Shown piece by piece: positions 42,850 through 52,818 of a stretch of DNA of 64,000 bases (positions are counted from its first letter, which is position 1; each line of letters opens with the position of its first letter). The DNA is from Sphagnum compactum (Eukaryota; Bryophyta; Sphagnopsida; Sphagnales): the NCBI GenBank assembly GCA_965153455.1, contig OZ234496.1, positions 8,889,863 to 8,953,862 on the forward strand. The letters run 5' to 3'. Made by a program: the position numbers and the translations under genes. The notes beneath the pieces were generated by a model, which was not told where the DNA came from, did not search any database, and saw nothing but the letters and a program-made list of their open reading frames with translations.

Positions 42850-45560
42850 ATCTAGTCCTTGAACCTCACATACTCCATAATGATCGTCCCTTTTTTAATT
42901 TGGTCATGGACAAAATGACAAGCATTTTTAATGTGTTGGGTACGTGCATGTGCAAAACAATATTCTTCACCATCTTTATGCAACTTTGGTTGTCATAAAA
43001 TATTGTCATCAATCTCAAGAGTGGAGAACCCATTTCTTCCAACAAATGACGCAACCATAATGACTATTTTGTAACCTCTACAAGGGCATGATATTTTGTT
43101 TTAAAATTGTCCATTGCGCCATTTCATCTTGGAGTTTACTTTGCCATGATGTGGGTCCACTACCTATGTTAAAAAAATAACCAAAAGCATATTTGCGTTG
43201 ATTCAAATTGTCAAAATAATCAATATCAATAAAATTGACTAGTACAATATCTCCCCCTTGCTAATAGTGAAATGCAAAATCCAAAGACCTTTTCAAGTAG
43301 AGGAAAATGAGGATCACTACCTTCAAATGAGCCTTACAAGGAGTAGTAACAAATTTGGTCACAACACCAACAAAGTATGCAATGTCAAGGCGAATGTTGA
43401 TGACATGAAAAAACTTACCTACACCCATTCAATAATATGTGATGGTGGAAGCCACGAGTAGTGGTGAATTCATTTCAAGAGAAAGTTTGATGTTGGGATC
43501 CATAGGGATTGGACTAGGAAAGCAATTGGTTAAGTCCATGTTAATGAGATATTTTAGAAGATATTGGCGGTGAAACATCACAGTGTGAAGAGTGTAAAAG
43601 AAATCCACACCAAGGTACAAAAACAAAGGGATGTAAAAACATGGCAAGTTACTCATAGAACTATTGTTCAATCTATTCAATTTTTTGAGGGAAATTTCTT
43701 ATGACCATCAAATCATCAGCATAAATAATTAATTGGAGCATGAAATCACTAACAACCATCACATTCAATCTAGGATCTAAAAAATAAGGGATGGGTCCGA
43801 TGGATTGGAAGTATGAGTCGATCCATTCATTCCACGCCCAAGGAAATTGATGTAAACCATTCATAGATTTGTGTAATTAGCACACTTTGTGCTAAGAACC
43901 TACCTTGACAAAAGTAAGGGTTGCTTGAAGACTACTTCTAAAATATTGTTGTTTAAGAAAACCAATTTGACATCCATATGGTGCATAGGCCCCCCTTTTG
44001 TGCAGCAATGTGAACAAGAGTGCACATTGTTGACCATTTGATGACCAATGCAAAGGTCTTTTGGTAATCAAACCTAACATTTTGTTGATCACCATAAGTG
44101 ACAAGACAAGCCTTGTGCTTTTGGCGGGTGTCGAAAGGGCCACATTTTAATTGTAGACCCATTTCATTGAGATGGGTTTGGATGAAAAATCAATTAATGA
44201 CCAAGTTTGGTTGTCATGAATGGAGGTCATTTCTTGCTTCATGGAAGTGTTTTAAAAAGGATTAATCACATGTTACATCTTGATAGAAAATGGTTCATCC
44301 AAGGTAGACACACATGAAATGATGTCATTAAAGAACTCCATACAAGCAACATACTCCAACAACCCATAGTTGGAGAAACATAGACATGTTGAATGGCAAA
44401 GGCTAGGCAATTTAATTGTTGATGTAGCTTCTAAATAACTGGAAGATGCCAATGGTGGTGAAATGAGGGGAAAATCATATGTCAAAGGAGGCGAAAGTGT
44501 TGGTGGAGGCTTTGAATGTAAGGGTGGAAATATGGGCATAAAAGTCTCAAATGTTGACAAAGGTGTAAACACATTTGACGAAGGTGTGAAGACTATGTCA
44601 ATGACCTCAATATCTGCTAATTGATTCGTCAAAGCCTCAAGAGACACAACAAGGGTTGCGTAAGAATCTATTAATGTATGCCAATAATGGTCTTCTACAA
44701 AGTTTGCATCACCATTAATAATAATCATGCGAGAAGCAAGATTGTAAAAACGAAACCCTTTGGTTTCATCAAAATATCTGACAAAAAAACATTTTTTGTT
44801 ATGCGCATCAAGCTTGACACGCTTCTCCTTGGGGATGTGAATGAAAAGCAAACAACCATACACCCAAAGATGGTGCAACTCTAGGTGTTTGCCAAAAAAA
44901 CATTAATATGGGTTGACACCATAATTAACATAGGTTGGAGAATGATTTGTGAAGTAATTGACAATGTTCAAAGCTTTTGACCATATATAGGAACCATGGT
45001 GTTTGAACTTCAAACACCATAACTTGTGCCTTCTCAAGAAATGTTTTATTTTTGCATTCACTAACCCCATTTTGATGGGGTGTATGCACTTGTGTGAACT
45101 CTTAGTGGATATTATTAATTGAATTCAACACTTCAATGAAAGCCATTTAAAAAAACTCCCCACCTTAAAGACTTGAATCTTGGTGTTGAAAGTCTTGAAA
45201 TGTTGAAAATATTGCAGAGTCTCAAATTTATTTCACATAAAATAAATCCGAGTAAACCTGGAATAATCATCAGTGTATGTACAAAATATATTGTCACCCA
45301 AATAAGCAAGTGAATCTCACCACAAAGATCAAAATGAATCAAAACTAATGGCTTTATAACTCAAGGGTGAATTGGTTCATGAACTTGCTTGCCAAGTTGA
45401 CAGTTGTCGCAAAAATCATGCGGTCCTAAGATTAGGGGAACACCTCTGGCTACATGATGCAACCACATTGATTTGACATTATGTTGGTTTAAGTGCCCAA
45501 GACAATGATGTCAAAGGTGTGCTACTAAAGGTGGAGCAATTGCACAAATCTTGAAATTTG
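42850..45560 (-). pseudogene. copia pol relic: pre-integrase, integrase, RT, RNase H
   Basis: Readable blocks on the minus strand, with frameshifts between them, are as follows. About 45,560-45,360: MWLHHVARGVPLIL and CDNCQLGKQVHEPIHP (zinc-finger pre-integrase). About 45,342-45,140: IHFDLCGEIHLLIWV (integrase core). 44,878-44,740: LWVYGCLLFIHIPKEKRVKL (post-core domain). About 44,100-44,000: DYQKTFALVIKWSTMCTLVH (RT). 43,864-43,680: AWNEWIDSYFQSIG and LIIYADDLMVI, with the catalytic YADD at 43,712-43,723. 43,640-43,430: LGVDFFYTLHTVMF and SLEMNSPLLVA. About 43,054-42,866: RHLLEEMGSPL and FYDNQSCIKMVKN (RNase H). Stops and frameshifts throughout make it non-functional. Confidence 0.92.
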
Positions 45561-46102
45561 GATTAATGATGATGCACCAGTAAAAACCTATTTTTGATTC
45601 ACATATTCCTCAACCTACAATCTTATGAGGACCTTGATAGATGAAACATTCTTTATCACAAAATACTATAAAACTAACCCCATGTCATCTATGGAGTAAA
45701 AGTAAATTGAAAGCAAGTCTAAGCACAAAATATTCTTTCATTAATAGTAGCTTACAATGAGGCTTCCATGTCTAGTAATTGTCACTTGTCATTTTTTGGG
45801 CATCAAGGAGAATGTCTCCTATCATCATGGTGTTCCTAAATCTTTGATTCCAATACAACAAACTACTAAAAAAACCAAGCCGACAAAAATAACAAAAAAA
45901 TTTCAAACACAAAACAAAAAGAAATAATCCCATATAGTCACATTGACAACTCAAAAAAAAAATAGCACACAACACATTCGACCATTTTATTTTATTTAAA
46001 AACATTTATTTTCATTTCTTTATGTTGATTTAGCACATAGCTCATAAAAATCAAACATAATTTAGGAAAATGTGTCCCCTCATTACTCTAATGGACACAT
46101 AC

Positions 46103-46393
46103 CCTAATGCACACATTTTGTAAGCACTATGACCTAGTGCTTACACGCAAATGGATTGTGAGTCCTACATGGAACATTAAAATATTAAAAATTAGAGAGG
46201 GTAGATCAAGGAGCAACGTCCAGCTAAAATAACTATCAATATAAACTAATGAATGCATGTGCAACCATTTAGCTTGCGCAAAACTACCGGCCTAATGAGT
46301 GTCTATGTAGTCATCTTGCATTATGTAATTTAAGGCCTAAAATACATTTATCCAAGCAAGTAGTGGACTGGTCATGGGGACCCATCTCCAATA
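46103..46393 (-). repeat. copia element 5' LTR
   Basis: Partner of the 3' LTR at 42,299-42,594. Its outer edge (plus-strand ...CCAATA) is followed by GTTTG, matching the five bases that precede the left LTR. A clean primer-binding site was not found beside its inner edge. Confidence 0.8.
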
Positions 46394-47200
46394 GTTTGGT
46401 AGGGTGTAAAAAGTTGTTTGTTTATAGGTAGAAGGTGTCATTATTCCTACCACCCCATGATTTGCCCATGTTTACTTTTCCAATAAATAACGTTTGCCTC
46501 ATGCTTTAGTGTGGGTAAGGCCCACATGTCAAGAAGGACAGAAACATAATTCCCTAATGTGAGGTTGGATTTCGTTATTACCTCATCATTTTATTTGAAG
46601 GGAACGCCTTCACCCTAAAGCCTTACCTTACACTATGAATCTATTAGCATAGTCTTGATTAAAAAGGAGAATATCGAATTCACCTATAATAGGGTCAAAT
46701 CAAGAAAAGAATCGTTTAAAATTTACCAATTTTTAAAAATGTTTTTTGAATGAATATTAGGTTTGGAAGCAAAGACCCAAAAAAAAGCCAAGTGCACCAC
46801 TTTTTAATTAAAAGTAAAAAACCTTTAAAAAGGTCGATTAATTTGTACCCTTCTAACTAGAATCCTATCCTTTCTTCTATTGAGTGTTTGCAATTTTATA
46901 AATGCAAAAAAACAAATCTTTAAAGTTTAAGGTTTTTGAGGCAAACCCTAGCCCTAAACCATAAACCTTACAAATTTACATGAAGGATTTTAGTGAGAGT
47001 GTGAGAAAAAAAAGGTGAAGGGGATGATGATGATGTGGATCATGAAAATATAAAAATATAGTTGAAATTTTTGAAAATGAAAGAAAAGAATGTCAGAAAA
47101 AAAAATGAAGATATATATATTTAAAAAACCCATCATTTTCTTCTTCTTTTCTTCTTTTAAATCATTTGCCACTTTGAAATGTTGGGAAGATAATACTTTA
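46394..47200 (+). repeat. right half of the decayed duplicate of the UTP7 promoter and leader
   Basis: Collinear with 52,135-52,830. Paired blocks: CATAATTCCCTAATGTGAGG with CATTCCCTAATGTGAG; AAGTGCACCACTTTTT with AGGTGCACCACTCTTT; CTATCCTTTCTTCTATTGAG with GTCCTTTCCTCTGTTGGGG; GATGATGTGG with GATGGTGTGG; GAAAGAAAAGAATGTC with the GAAAGAGGAAAACGTC region; TTCTTCTTCTTTTCTTC then TTTGCCACT with the same pattern. Most differences are C to T or G to A in this copy. It ends at the position matching UTP7 exon 1. The telomere-like motifs are in the opposite orientation here (AAACCCTAGCCC near 46,944). Confidence 0.78.
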
Positions 47201-48789
47201 CCTCATATAGGAATCTCTAGTTTAAAGTATGTGATGGTTTCTGGTATATTGGGGACTTAAATTTGGATCATGTTATTACTAGTGTTGGGCAAGTATGTGC
47301 TTTCAACCATACCCGACATAAACAAAACACATTAGCAAAAAAAAAAGGTTTTCAAAGTTATCCAAATTGATTAATTTCTCCTTTTAGACTAGTGAAATGT
47401 TCATTTTAACTAGAGGTCCATAGTATGAATGGACATTGTAGTTATTGGTTGATCAATTTGACTAGTGATGATCCATTGAACTACTTATCAAAGGGGATAT
47501 TTAGTCATGTTGAACAAAAAAAATGATATTTTTGTCAAATGGAACATTTGGTCAAGTTGGAGAAACAAAAAAAAATCCCTCATCAAGATGGCCAATGGGT
47601 TTCTAATCAAATAAGACTTTTCATCAAATTGAACAAACAAAAATGATATCTTACCTACCTACCATAATAGATACCTATTTAATTGCCTACCAACTATGGT
47701 AGGTAAGTAGGTACCTATTATGGTACTTAGATAGGTAGGTAGGAAATACCATAGTAGGTAGGTACCTAGGTACCATAATAAGTAGATAAGCAAGGTAGGA
47801 TAGGCAAGGAACTATTGAGGTATTATAATAACTACTTACCTACCTAGGTACCATACTATTTTAATTTGATTAGTCAAAATGATCTAGTGCCCCACTAGTC
47901 AAAAATGACGACCCATTAACAATGGACATGTCAAAATTGACTTGTCCAAAATTACAATGGGTTTTTCTATGATTGTTTAAATGGGGTCTTTATTGACTAA
48001 AACTTTTGGTCAAAATTTTTGTGTTTTCTACTATTGGCATAAAAGAAAAATTGCATATGTCAAACTCATGAGGCCTAAACTTTGTTTTAAAATTTGAAAA
48101 ACGAAACTTTTCAAGCATGCACATAGATCTTTTTTTAAAATTAATATTTGCATATGCATAATATGTACGAGTATGTCATATTCCCTTCAAACATCAACCT
48201 GAGCATGTGTATCAACAAATCATATTCAAAACTAGCATAGGCCAAGGAAAAACAATAAATGGGCATGTGTTTTGACAAAATTACATTAGGAATTACCAAT
48301 GAAACATATATGGTGTGAAAAGTCTTCATTTAACTTGATAAAATTATTATGCATATAGGAACAATTGTAATGTGTCATGTAGAATGTTACATTATTTATT
48401 AGTTATTTATAATATCTACACTTGAATTGCAATTCAATTGCAATTTGTCTTCACATCCTTCCTTGCAATGTCCTTAAGTTGGTTTCAATGCACATTGGGA
48501 TAGAATGTGTTTTCAACAAACAACTACCTATCTCAAACTATAAACGCATAAAACAACAAGACCATATGAAACAAATCAAACAACATAATATTCAAAGCAT
48601 ATTCATTGGACAAACATTGATATGATCACATCACATGAAATAAACACAACACCATAAGACTCATATCATACTCATTATAAACAATAAGAAATGACTTACT
48701 CACTTATTTAATGATTGATTGACTTACTTACTTATTGATTTACTAATTGATTAAAATTATATAACATTTTAACCCAAAACTCAACCACA
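47201..48789. other. AT-rich intergenic DNA with a TACC/TAGG island
   Basis: No gene was seen. 47,648-47,855 is a palindrome-rich island of ACCTACCTACC, TAGGTAGGTACC and GGTACCATA motifs. The following DNA is AT-rich, with short TTACTTACTTA runs near 48,690-48,740. Confidence 0.55.
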
Positions 48790-49345
48790 AATCAAAAAAA
48801 TGCACATGGTTAATTACACAAAGATATATGGCCCAAAACAAAATTAACAAAAATAAATGCAAAAGGAAATCTAGCACAAATAACCCAAAAAAAGTGTAGA
48901 TTTCCATTTGCTTGAAAATGGTAGCAAAAACATAAAGACATGTGACCCAAAATTAAATTTAGTGGCTACAATAAGGAAACCCAACAAAAAATCCCAAAAA
49001 TGCTACACATTGCCAAAGACAACAAAAAATGTTACTCAACAAAAATTCAAAAACATATGACCCAAAGTAAAATTGACTAAATGATTGCGACAATGAAAAA
49101 TAACACAAACAACCCCAAAAAGTTACACACTGTTGTGTGTTTCAAAATGGCAACAAAAGTTCAAAAACATATGACCCAAAACAAAGTCAATTAAATGAAT
49201 GCAATAACGAAACATAACACAAACAACCCAAAAAATTACATGTTGTGTGTTTCAAAATGGCAATAGAAACTCAAAGACATGTAACCCACAACAAAACTAA
49301 TTAATTTGAAAATGGTAATAAAAACACAAAGACCTAGACTCGCAG
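48790..49345 (+). repeat. five-copy ~114-bp tandem satellite
   Basis: The block CATATGACCCAAA (or a close variant) recurs at about 48,825, 48,939, 49,053, 49,168 and 49,278, periods 110-115 bp. Each copy contains AACACAAA.AACCC, a TTACAC.TTG.. block and GAAAATGG.A...AAA. It is A-rich on the plus strand. Confidence 0.9.
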
Positions 49346-51574
49346 AACGATAGGCTAATTGAGTGACTACAACATTCAAGAATTCTTCCATTGATTTGAA
49401 TAATATTTCATTTGAGTAGCAATACCTAGGATCATTTGGTCAATTATTTGTTATTATAACCAATTTGTTCAAGTTCTCAATCCCAACAAATTTATTAAAA
49501 ACTTCCCCAAAAAAAAATCTTCAACACAACTTTAAGAAAACCATGAAAAAACATGAGACACATACTTTGAATGACCTTATTCGCCTCAATATTCATGTTG
49601 TGCATCATGCAACACATAAATATGTCTACAAAAATTACATCAAACAATAACCAATACCCTTGAGATTGATTCAAAGCACTAAATGACCATTGGAATCAAA
49701 ATGCCATTGACTTGTTGTGTCACAAACCATCTGTAAAGACTTGGAATTCTACTTTGCAAGGCAATGATTTGCCATGAATAACAAAGATTGATGGCATTTT
49801 GAATTCCAATGTCTCTTTGAATTGAATAACTTTAGATGCAAATTGGGTCTTCACCAAAGTTTTCAACATTGAAGGGCAAATAAAGGATTTCTACAAGCTT
49901 TAGCCCATTTTGGTCTACCTTTTTTAGTTTTTTTGTTCAAGTAATAATATTACAAAAAGAAGATTATGCATCCTTGATGGAAAGTTTTGTCAGCCCACCA
50001 CAAACTTTGATATCATTAGTATCATATTGACAATATTTAGACATGGGATGCCCATAACAAGTAGCAAAATACAACTTTCTTATCATTAGTGGATGAACAA
50101 ATTTATTTTTATAAAAGTAGTTGCAAGTGTGTTCAAGTTGACACCTTCATCTTTCACATATATGCAACAACCTTGTCACATAATTTTTTTAAAAAAAAAA
50201 CAACTTTTTCAATTGTATAGCCATGGTAGTTCTTAAAATGTTGTGAACCTCAAAGATACCCATTGTAAAATGACATGATTCCCATTGCTTGTTAATATAA
50301 TTAACCACCAAAACTAAAGTGTTGAACTTGCCTCATGACATCCAAAGGTTAAAATGTGGTAGTGATCGTAATGGCTTCAACAAGGGCAAGGATCAAATGT
50401 CATTCCATGGTCTTGTTGACCATGCTAGAGATTGTTTCATTACAAAGATGTCATTTAATTTAGAAACACAACCTAGTCACATTGCCGGAGGACTAGTTTT
50501 TTAAGCCATATGTTTTCAATGGAATTCAAAGGGCAATATCCTTTAATGATATACAAAGTTAGATCCTCAAGAAATTATTCTTGAAAAAGGTTAGATTTTT
50601 TGTAACCATTGCAAAAGAAATTAGTAAATGAATTTGTTGTTGAGTTTTATATTTTCTTAAATGGTTGATGAACATTTGCAATCAAATTAGCAACATTTTT
50701 TTTGTGATTTGTAAATACTCAATAAATTAAAATGCTTGGAAATGACATGTTTGCTCATGGTAGTCATACCATGGTATTTGTTATACATAAAAAGACCTTT
50801 CCAATCTCATTTGCTTCTGTTTTTCTCATCGTTGTCTTCTTGGTGGACAAAATTGTATTTGTTGAATTTAAAAATTACTTGTAGCAATAGAAAAATCATT
50901 AAGTTTAAAGAGGCCCATGTACTTGTTGTCCAATGAAAAGGAAGCTAAAATTTTTGGTTCACTTACAATTAAAGAAGTTGTTGTCACATTTGTGTTTCTA
51001 CAACTTGCAAAACCTCTTCTTCTAGTTTTCTTTCTCCAACCAATTCACTAACTAATTTAGATCTAACTCCATTATTCCCAACCACCTCTTTAGTAACATT
51101 TGCATCATCAAAATCAATCATTGATGAAGAAAAACCTTGATATTCTTTTCTTTCACAATACTTACAACACTCCAATTGAAATTCACTTTGTAGCAATAAC
51201 AAATTAACTAGGAAAAGGTTAGGGTTTAGGATATTAGAACAAAAGAATGATGGTGGGCACCAACAATGTAACAAAACCCTTCTCGAATCCCATATCGTAA
51301 AGGTTGAACAATGGCAAATGTAAGAAATGTAACAAAAGGAGCAATGGTAATCACAAGATTTGCATAAAAGTGATGGCAGGCACAAGAACAACATAGGAAC
51401 ATTGTACTTTTTATTTTTGAACACAAAAACAATTATGTTTTGTTAACAAGTTGTTTGCTGATTTTTTTTCCCATGTTGAAGGTTGAATTTTCATGAAGAA
51501 ACTTTATGATTTTGTTATTTTAACATGATGTTGATCTTCTAAAAAGAATAGTACTAAAACAAAACAAAATGCCT
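49346..51574. other. AT-rich intergenic DNA with no gene recognised
   Basis: Some stretches stay open for 40-60 codons on either strand (for example 50,319-50,504 plus and 49,730-49,870 minus). None has recognisable motifs or joins into a model. It may be a very old transposon. Confidence 0.45.
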
Positions 51575-52135
51575 CTTTTGCAATCTAAAACTCAAAATGA
51601 TATTTTTTGAATACCAATGATTGTCTACCTATCATAAAACATTAAAAGAAAATTCTCATTATATTTGAAAGGCACTTTATTTTACATATTGATAATGATT
51701 CATAAAAAAAAGGTGAAAAAATTTACACAAAATAGGCAAAATGCCTTCCTTACATGATTGTGCGAATGCAAGATATGAAAAGAGCTAAAAGGTCCTCCCT
51801 TTTCATCTTGATCACTTTCCTTTGTCAATGAATTTCCATTACATTATAAATTTGTTGCAAGCATTTGCCATCTTAAATCAAGTGGTAGTAATGAATCTAG
51901 TTGCTTATTGACTTCCCATTACCACATACACCTCACACACACACACACCTCACATATATTCTTGCTACTAACTTAGTTGGTAGTTGAATTAAAAACTTCA
52001 TTGTTAATCTTTGAGATCTAATGTGTAGTTATTCAAGTTATAAAATGTAGGTCTTCTCTTTTTGTACTTCTCATCTCTATTTGGATTAATGTCTTTTGAA
52101 ATTTAGAATCGAATTGGCAAAGATTGTAAAAGGCC
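51575..52135 (+). repeat. distal UTP7 upstream sequence, duplicated at 41,805-42,298
   Basis: This is the uninterrupted copy of the duplicated upstream segment and leads directly into the UTP7 promoter. A (CA)n run lies at 51,935-51,946. Confidence 0.75.
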
Positions 52136-52222
52136 ATTTGTAGGCATAAGGTGCATGTCATTCCTTATCACCTCACAATTTGTGAGTGCTTAGGCTTATG
52201 ATAGATACCACTTTACTTCATT

Positions 52223-52510
52223 GGGTTTAGGGTTTATGGGTTTAGGGTTTAGGGTTCACATGTGAAGCAAGACATGGACATTCCCTAATGTGAGTGAGGT
52301 CGGACTTAACTACTTACTCAGCATCCTAGGCCCTTGTAAGAGACCCTAAAGAGGGCCCAGGTGCACCACTCTTTGTAACTGGGAGTACCTAAGAGACCTT
52401 GAAGTAGGCCTGAGACCGTTTGTCCTTTCCTCTGTTGGGGCATTTGCACAAGTGTTAGGGTTTAGGGTTTAAGAGGCGAAGAAAGCGTTTTTTAGGGTTT
52501 AGGGTTTAGG
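52223..52510 (+). promoter_or_regulatory. telo-box cluster in the UTP7 promoter
   Basis: GGTTTAGGGTTTATGGGTTT and onward at 52,223-52,255, GTTAGGGTTTAGGG at 52,453-52,468, and TTTAGGGTTTAGGGTTTAGG at 52,491-52,510, with one more in intron 1 (52,900-52,914). These are telo-boxes (AAACCCTA on the minus strand). They are known to be enriched in promoters of plant translation and ribosome biogenesis genes, which fits UTP7. Short upstream reading frames (ATGs at 52,545 and 52,617) lie between this cluster and the start codon. Confidence 0.7.
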
Positions 52511-52818
52511 AACCAAAGCGGGAGGAGGAGAGATTTTGGTGAAGGATGGATGTCAGCGAGAGCGAAGGAATTTAGCGAGAGTTAGAGAGAAGAGAGAGAG
52601 ACAGGGGCGCAGGAGGATGACGATGGTGTGGAGGAGGCAAGCATTACGACGTTGTCAAGATCTTTGAGAAAGAAATCGAAAGAGGAAAACGTCTAGGAGA
52701 GGAAGAGGAGCATATACTTTTTTCTCTCTCCCATTCTTGCCTTCTTCTTTTTCTCTTCTTCTTCTGTCTCTTTGCCACTCTTCCTGCCGGGAAGAGAAGA
52801 GCTTCACCAGATTGAGGC

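Larger units (their letters stand above)
42299..46393 (-). mobile_element. decayed Ty1/copia LTR retrotransposon
   Basis: Two related LTRs (42,299-42,594 and 46,103-46,393) flank about 3.5 kb of decayed pol read on the minus strand in the copia order: GAG-pre-integrase, integrase, reverse transcriptase, RNase H. A candidate 5-bp target duplication GTTTG lies at 42,294-42,298 and 46,394-46,398. The polypurine tract next to the 3' LTR is clear. No gag coding region was seen; the 0.5 kb between the 5' LTR and the pre-integrase block is unreadable. The element is only 4.1 kb, so it carries deletions. The LTRs differ by many substitutions and indels, so the insertion is old. Confidence 0.92.
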
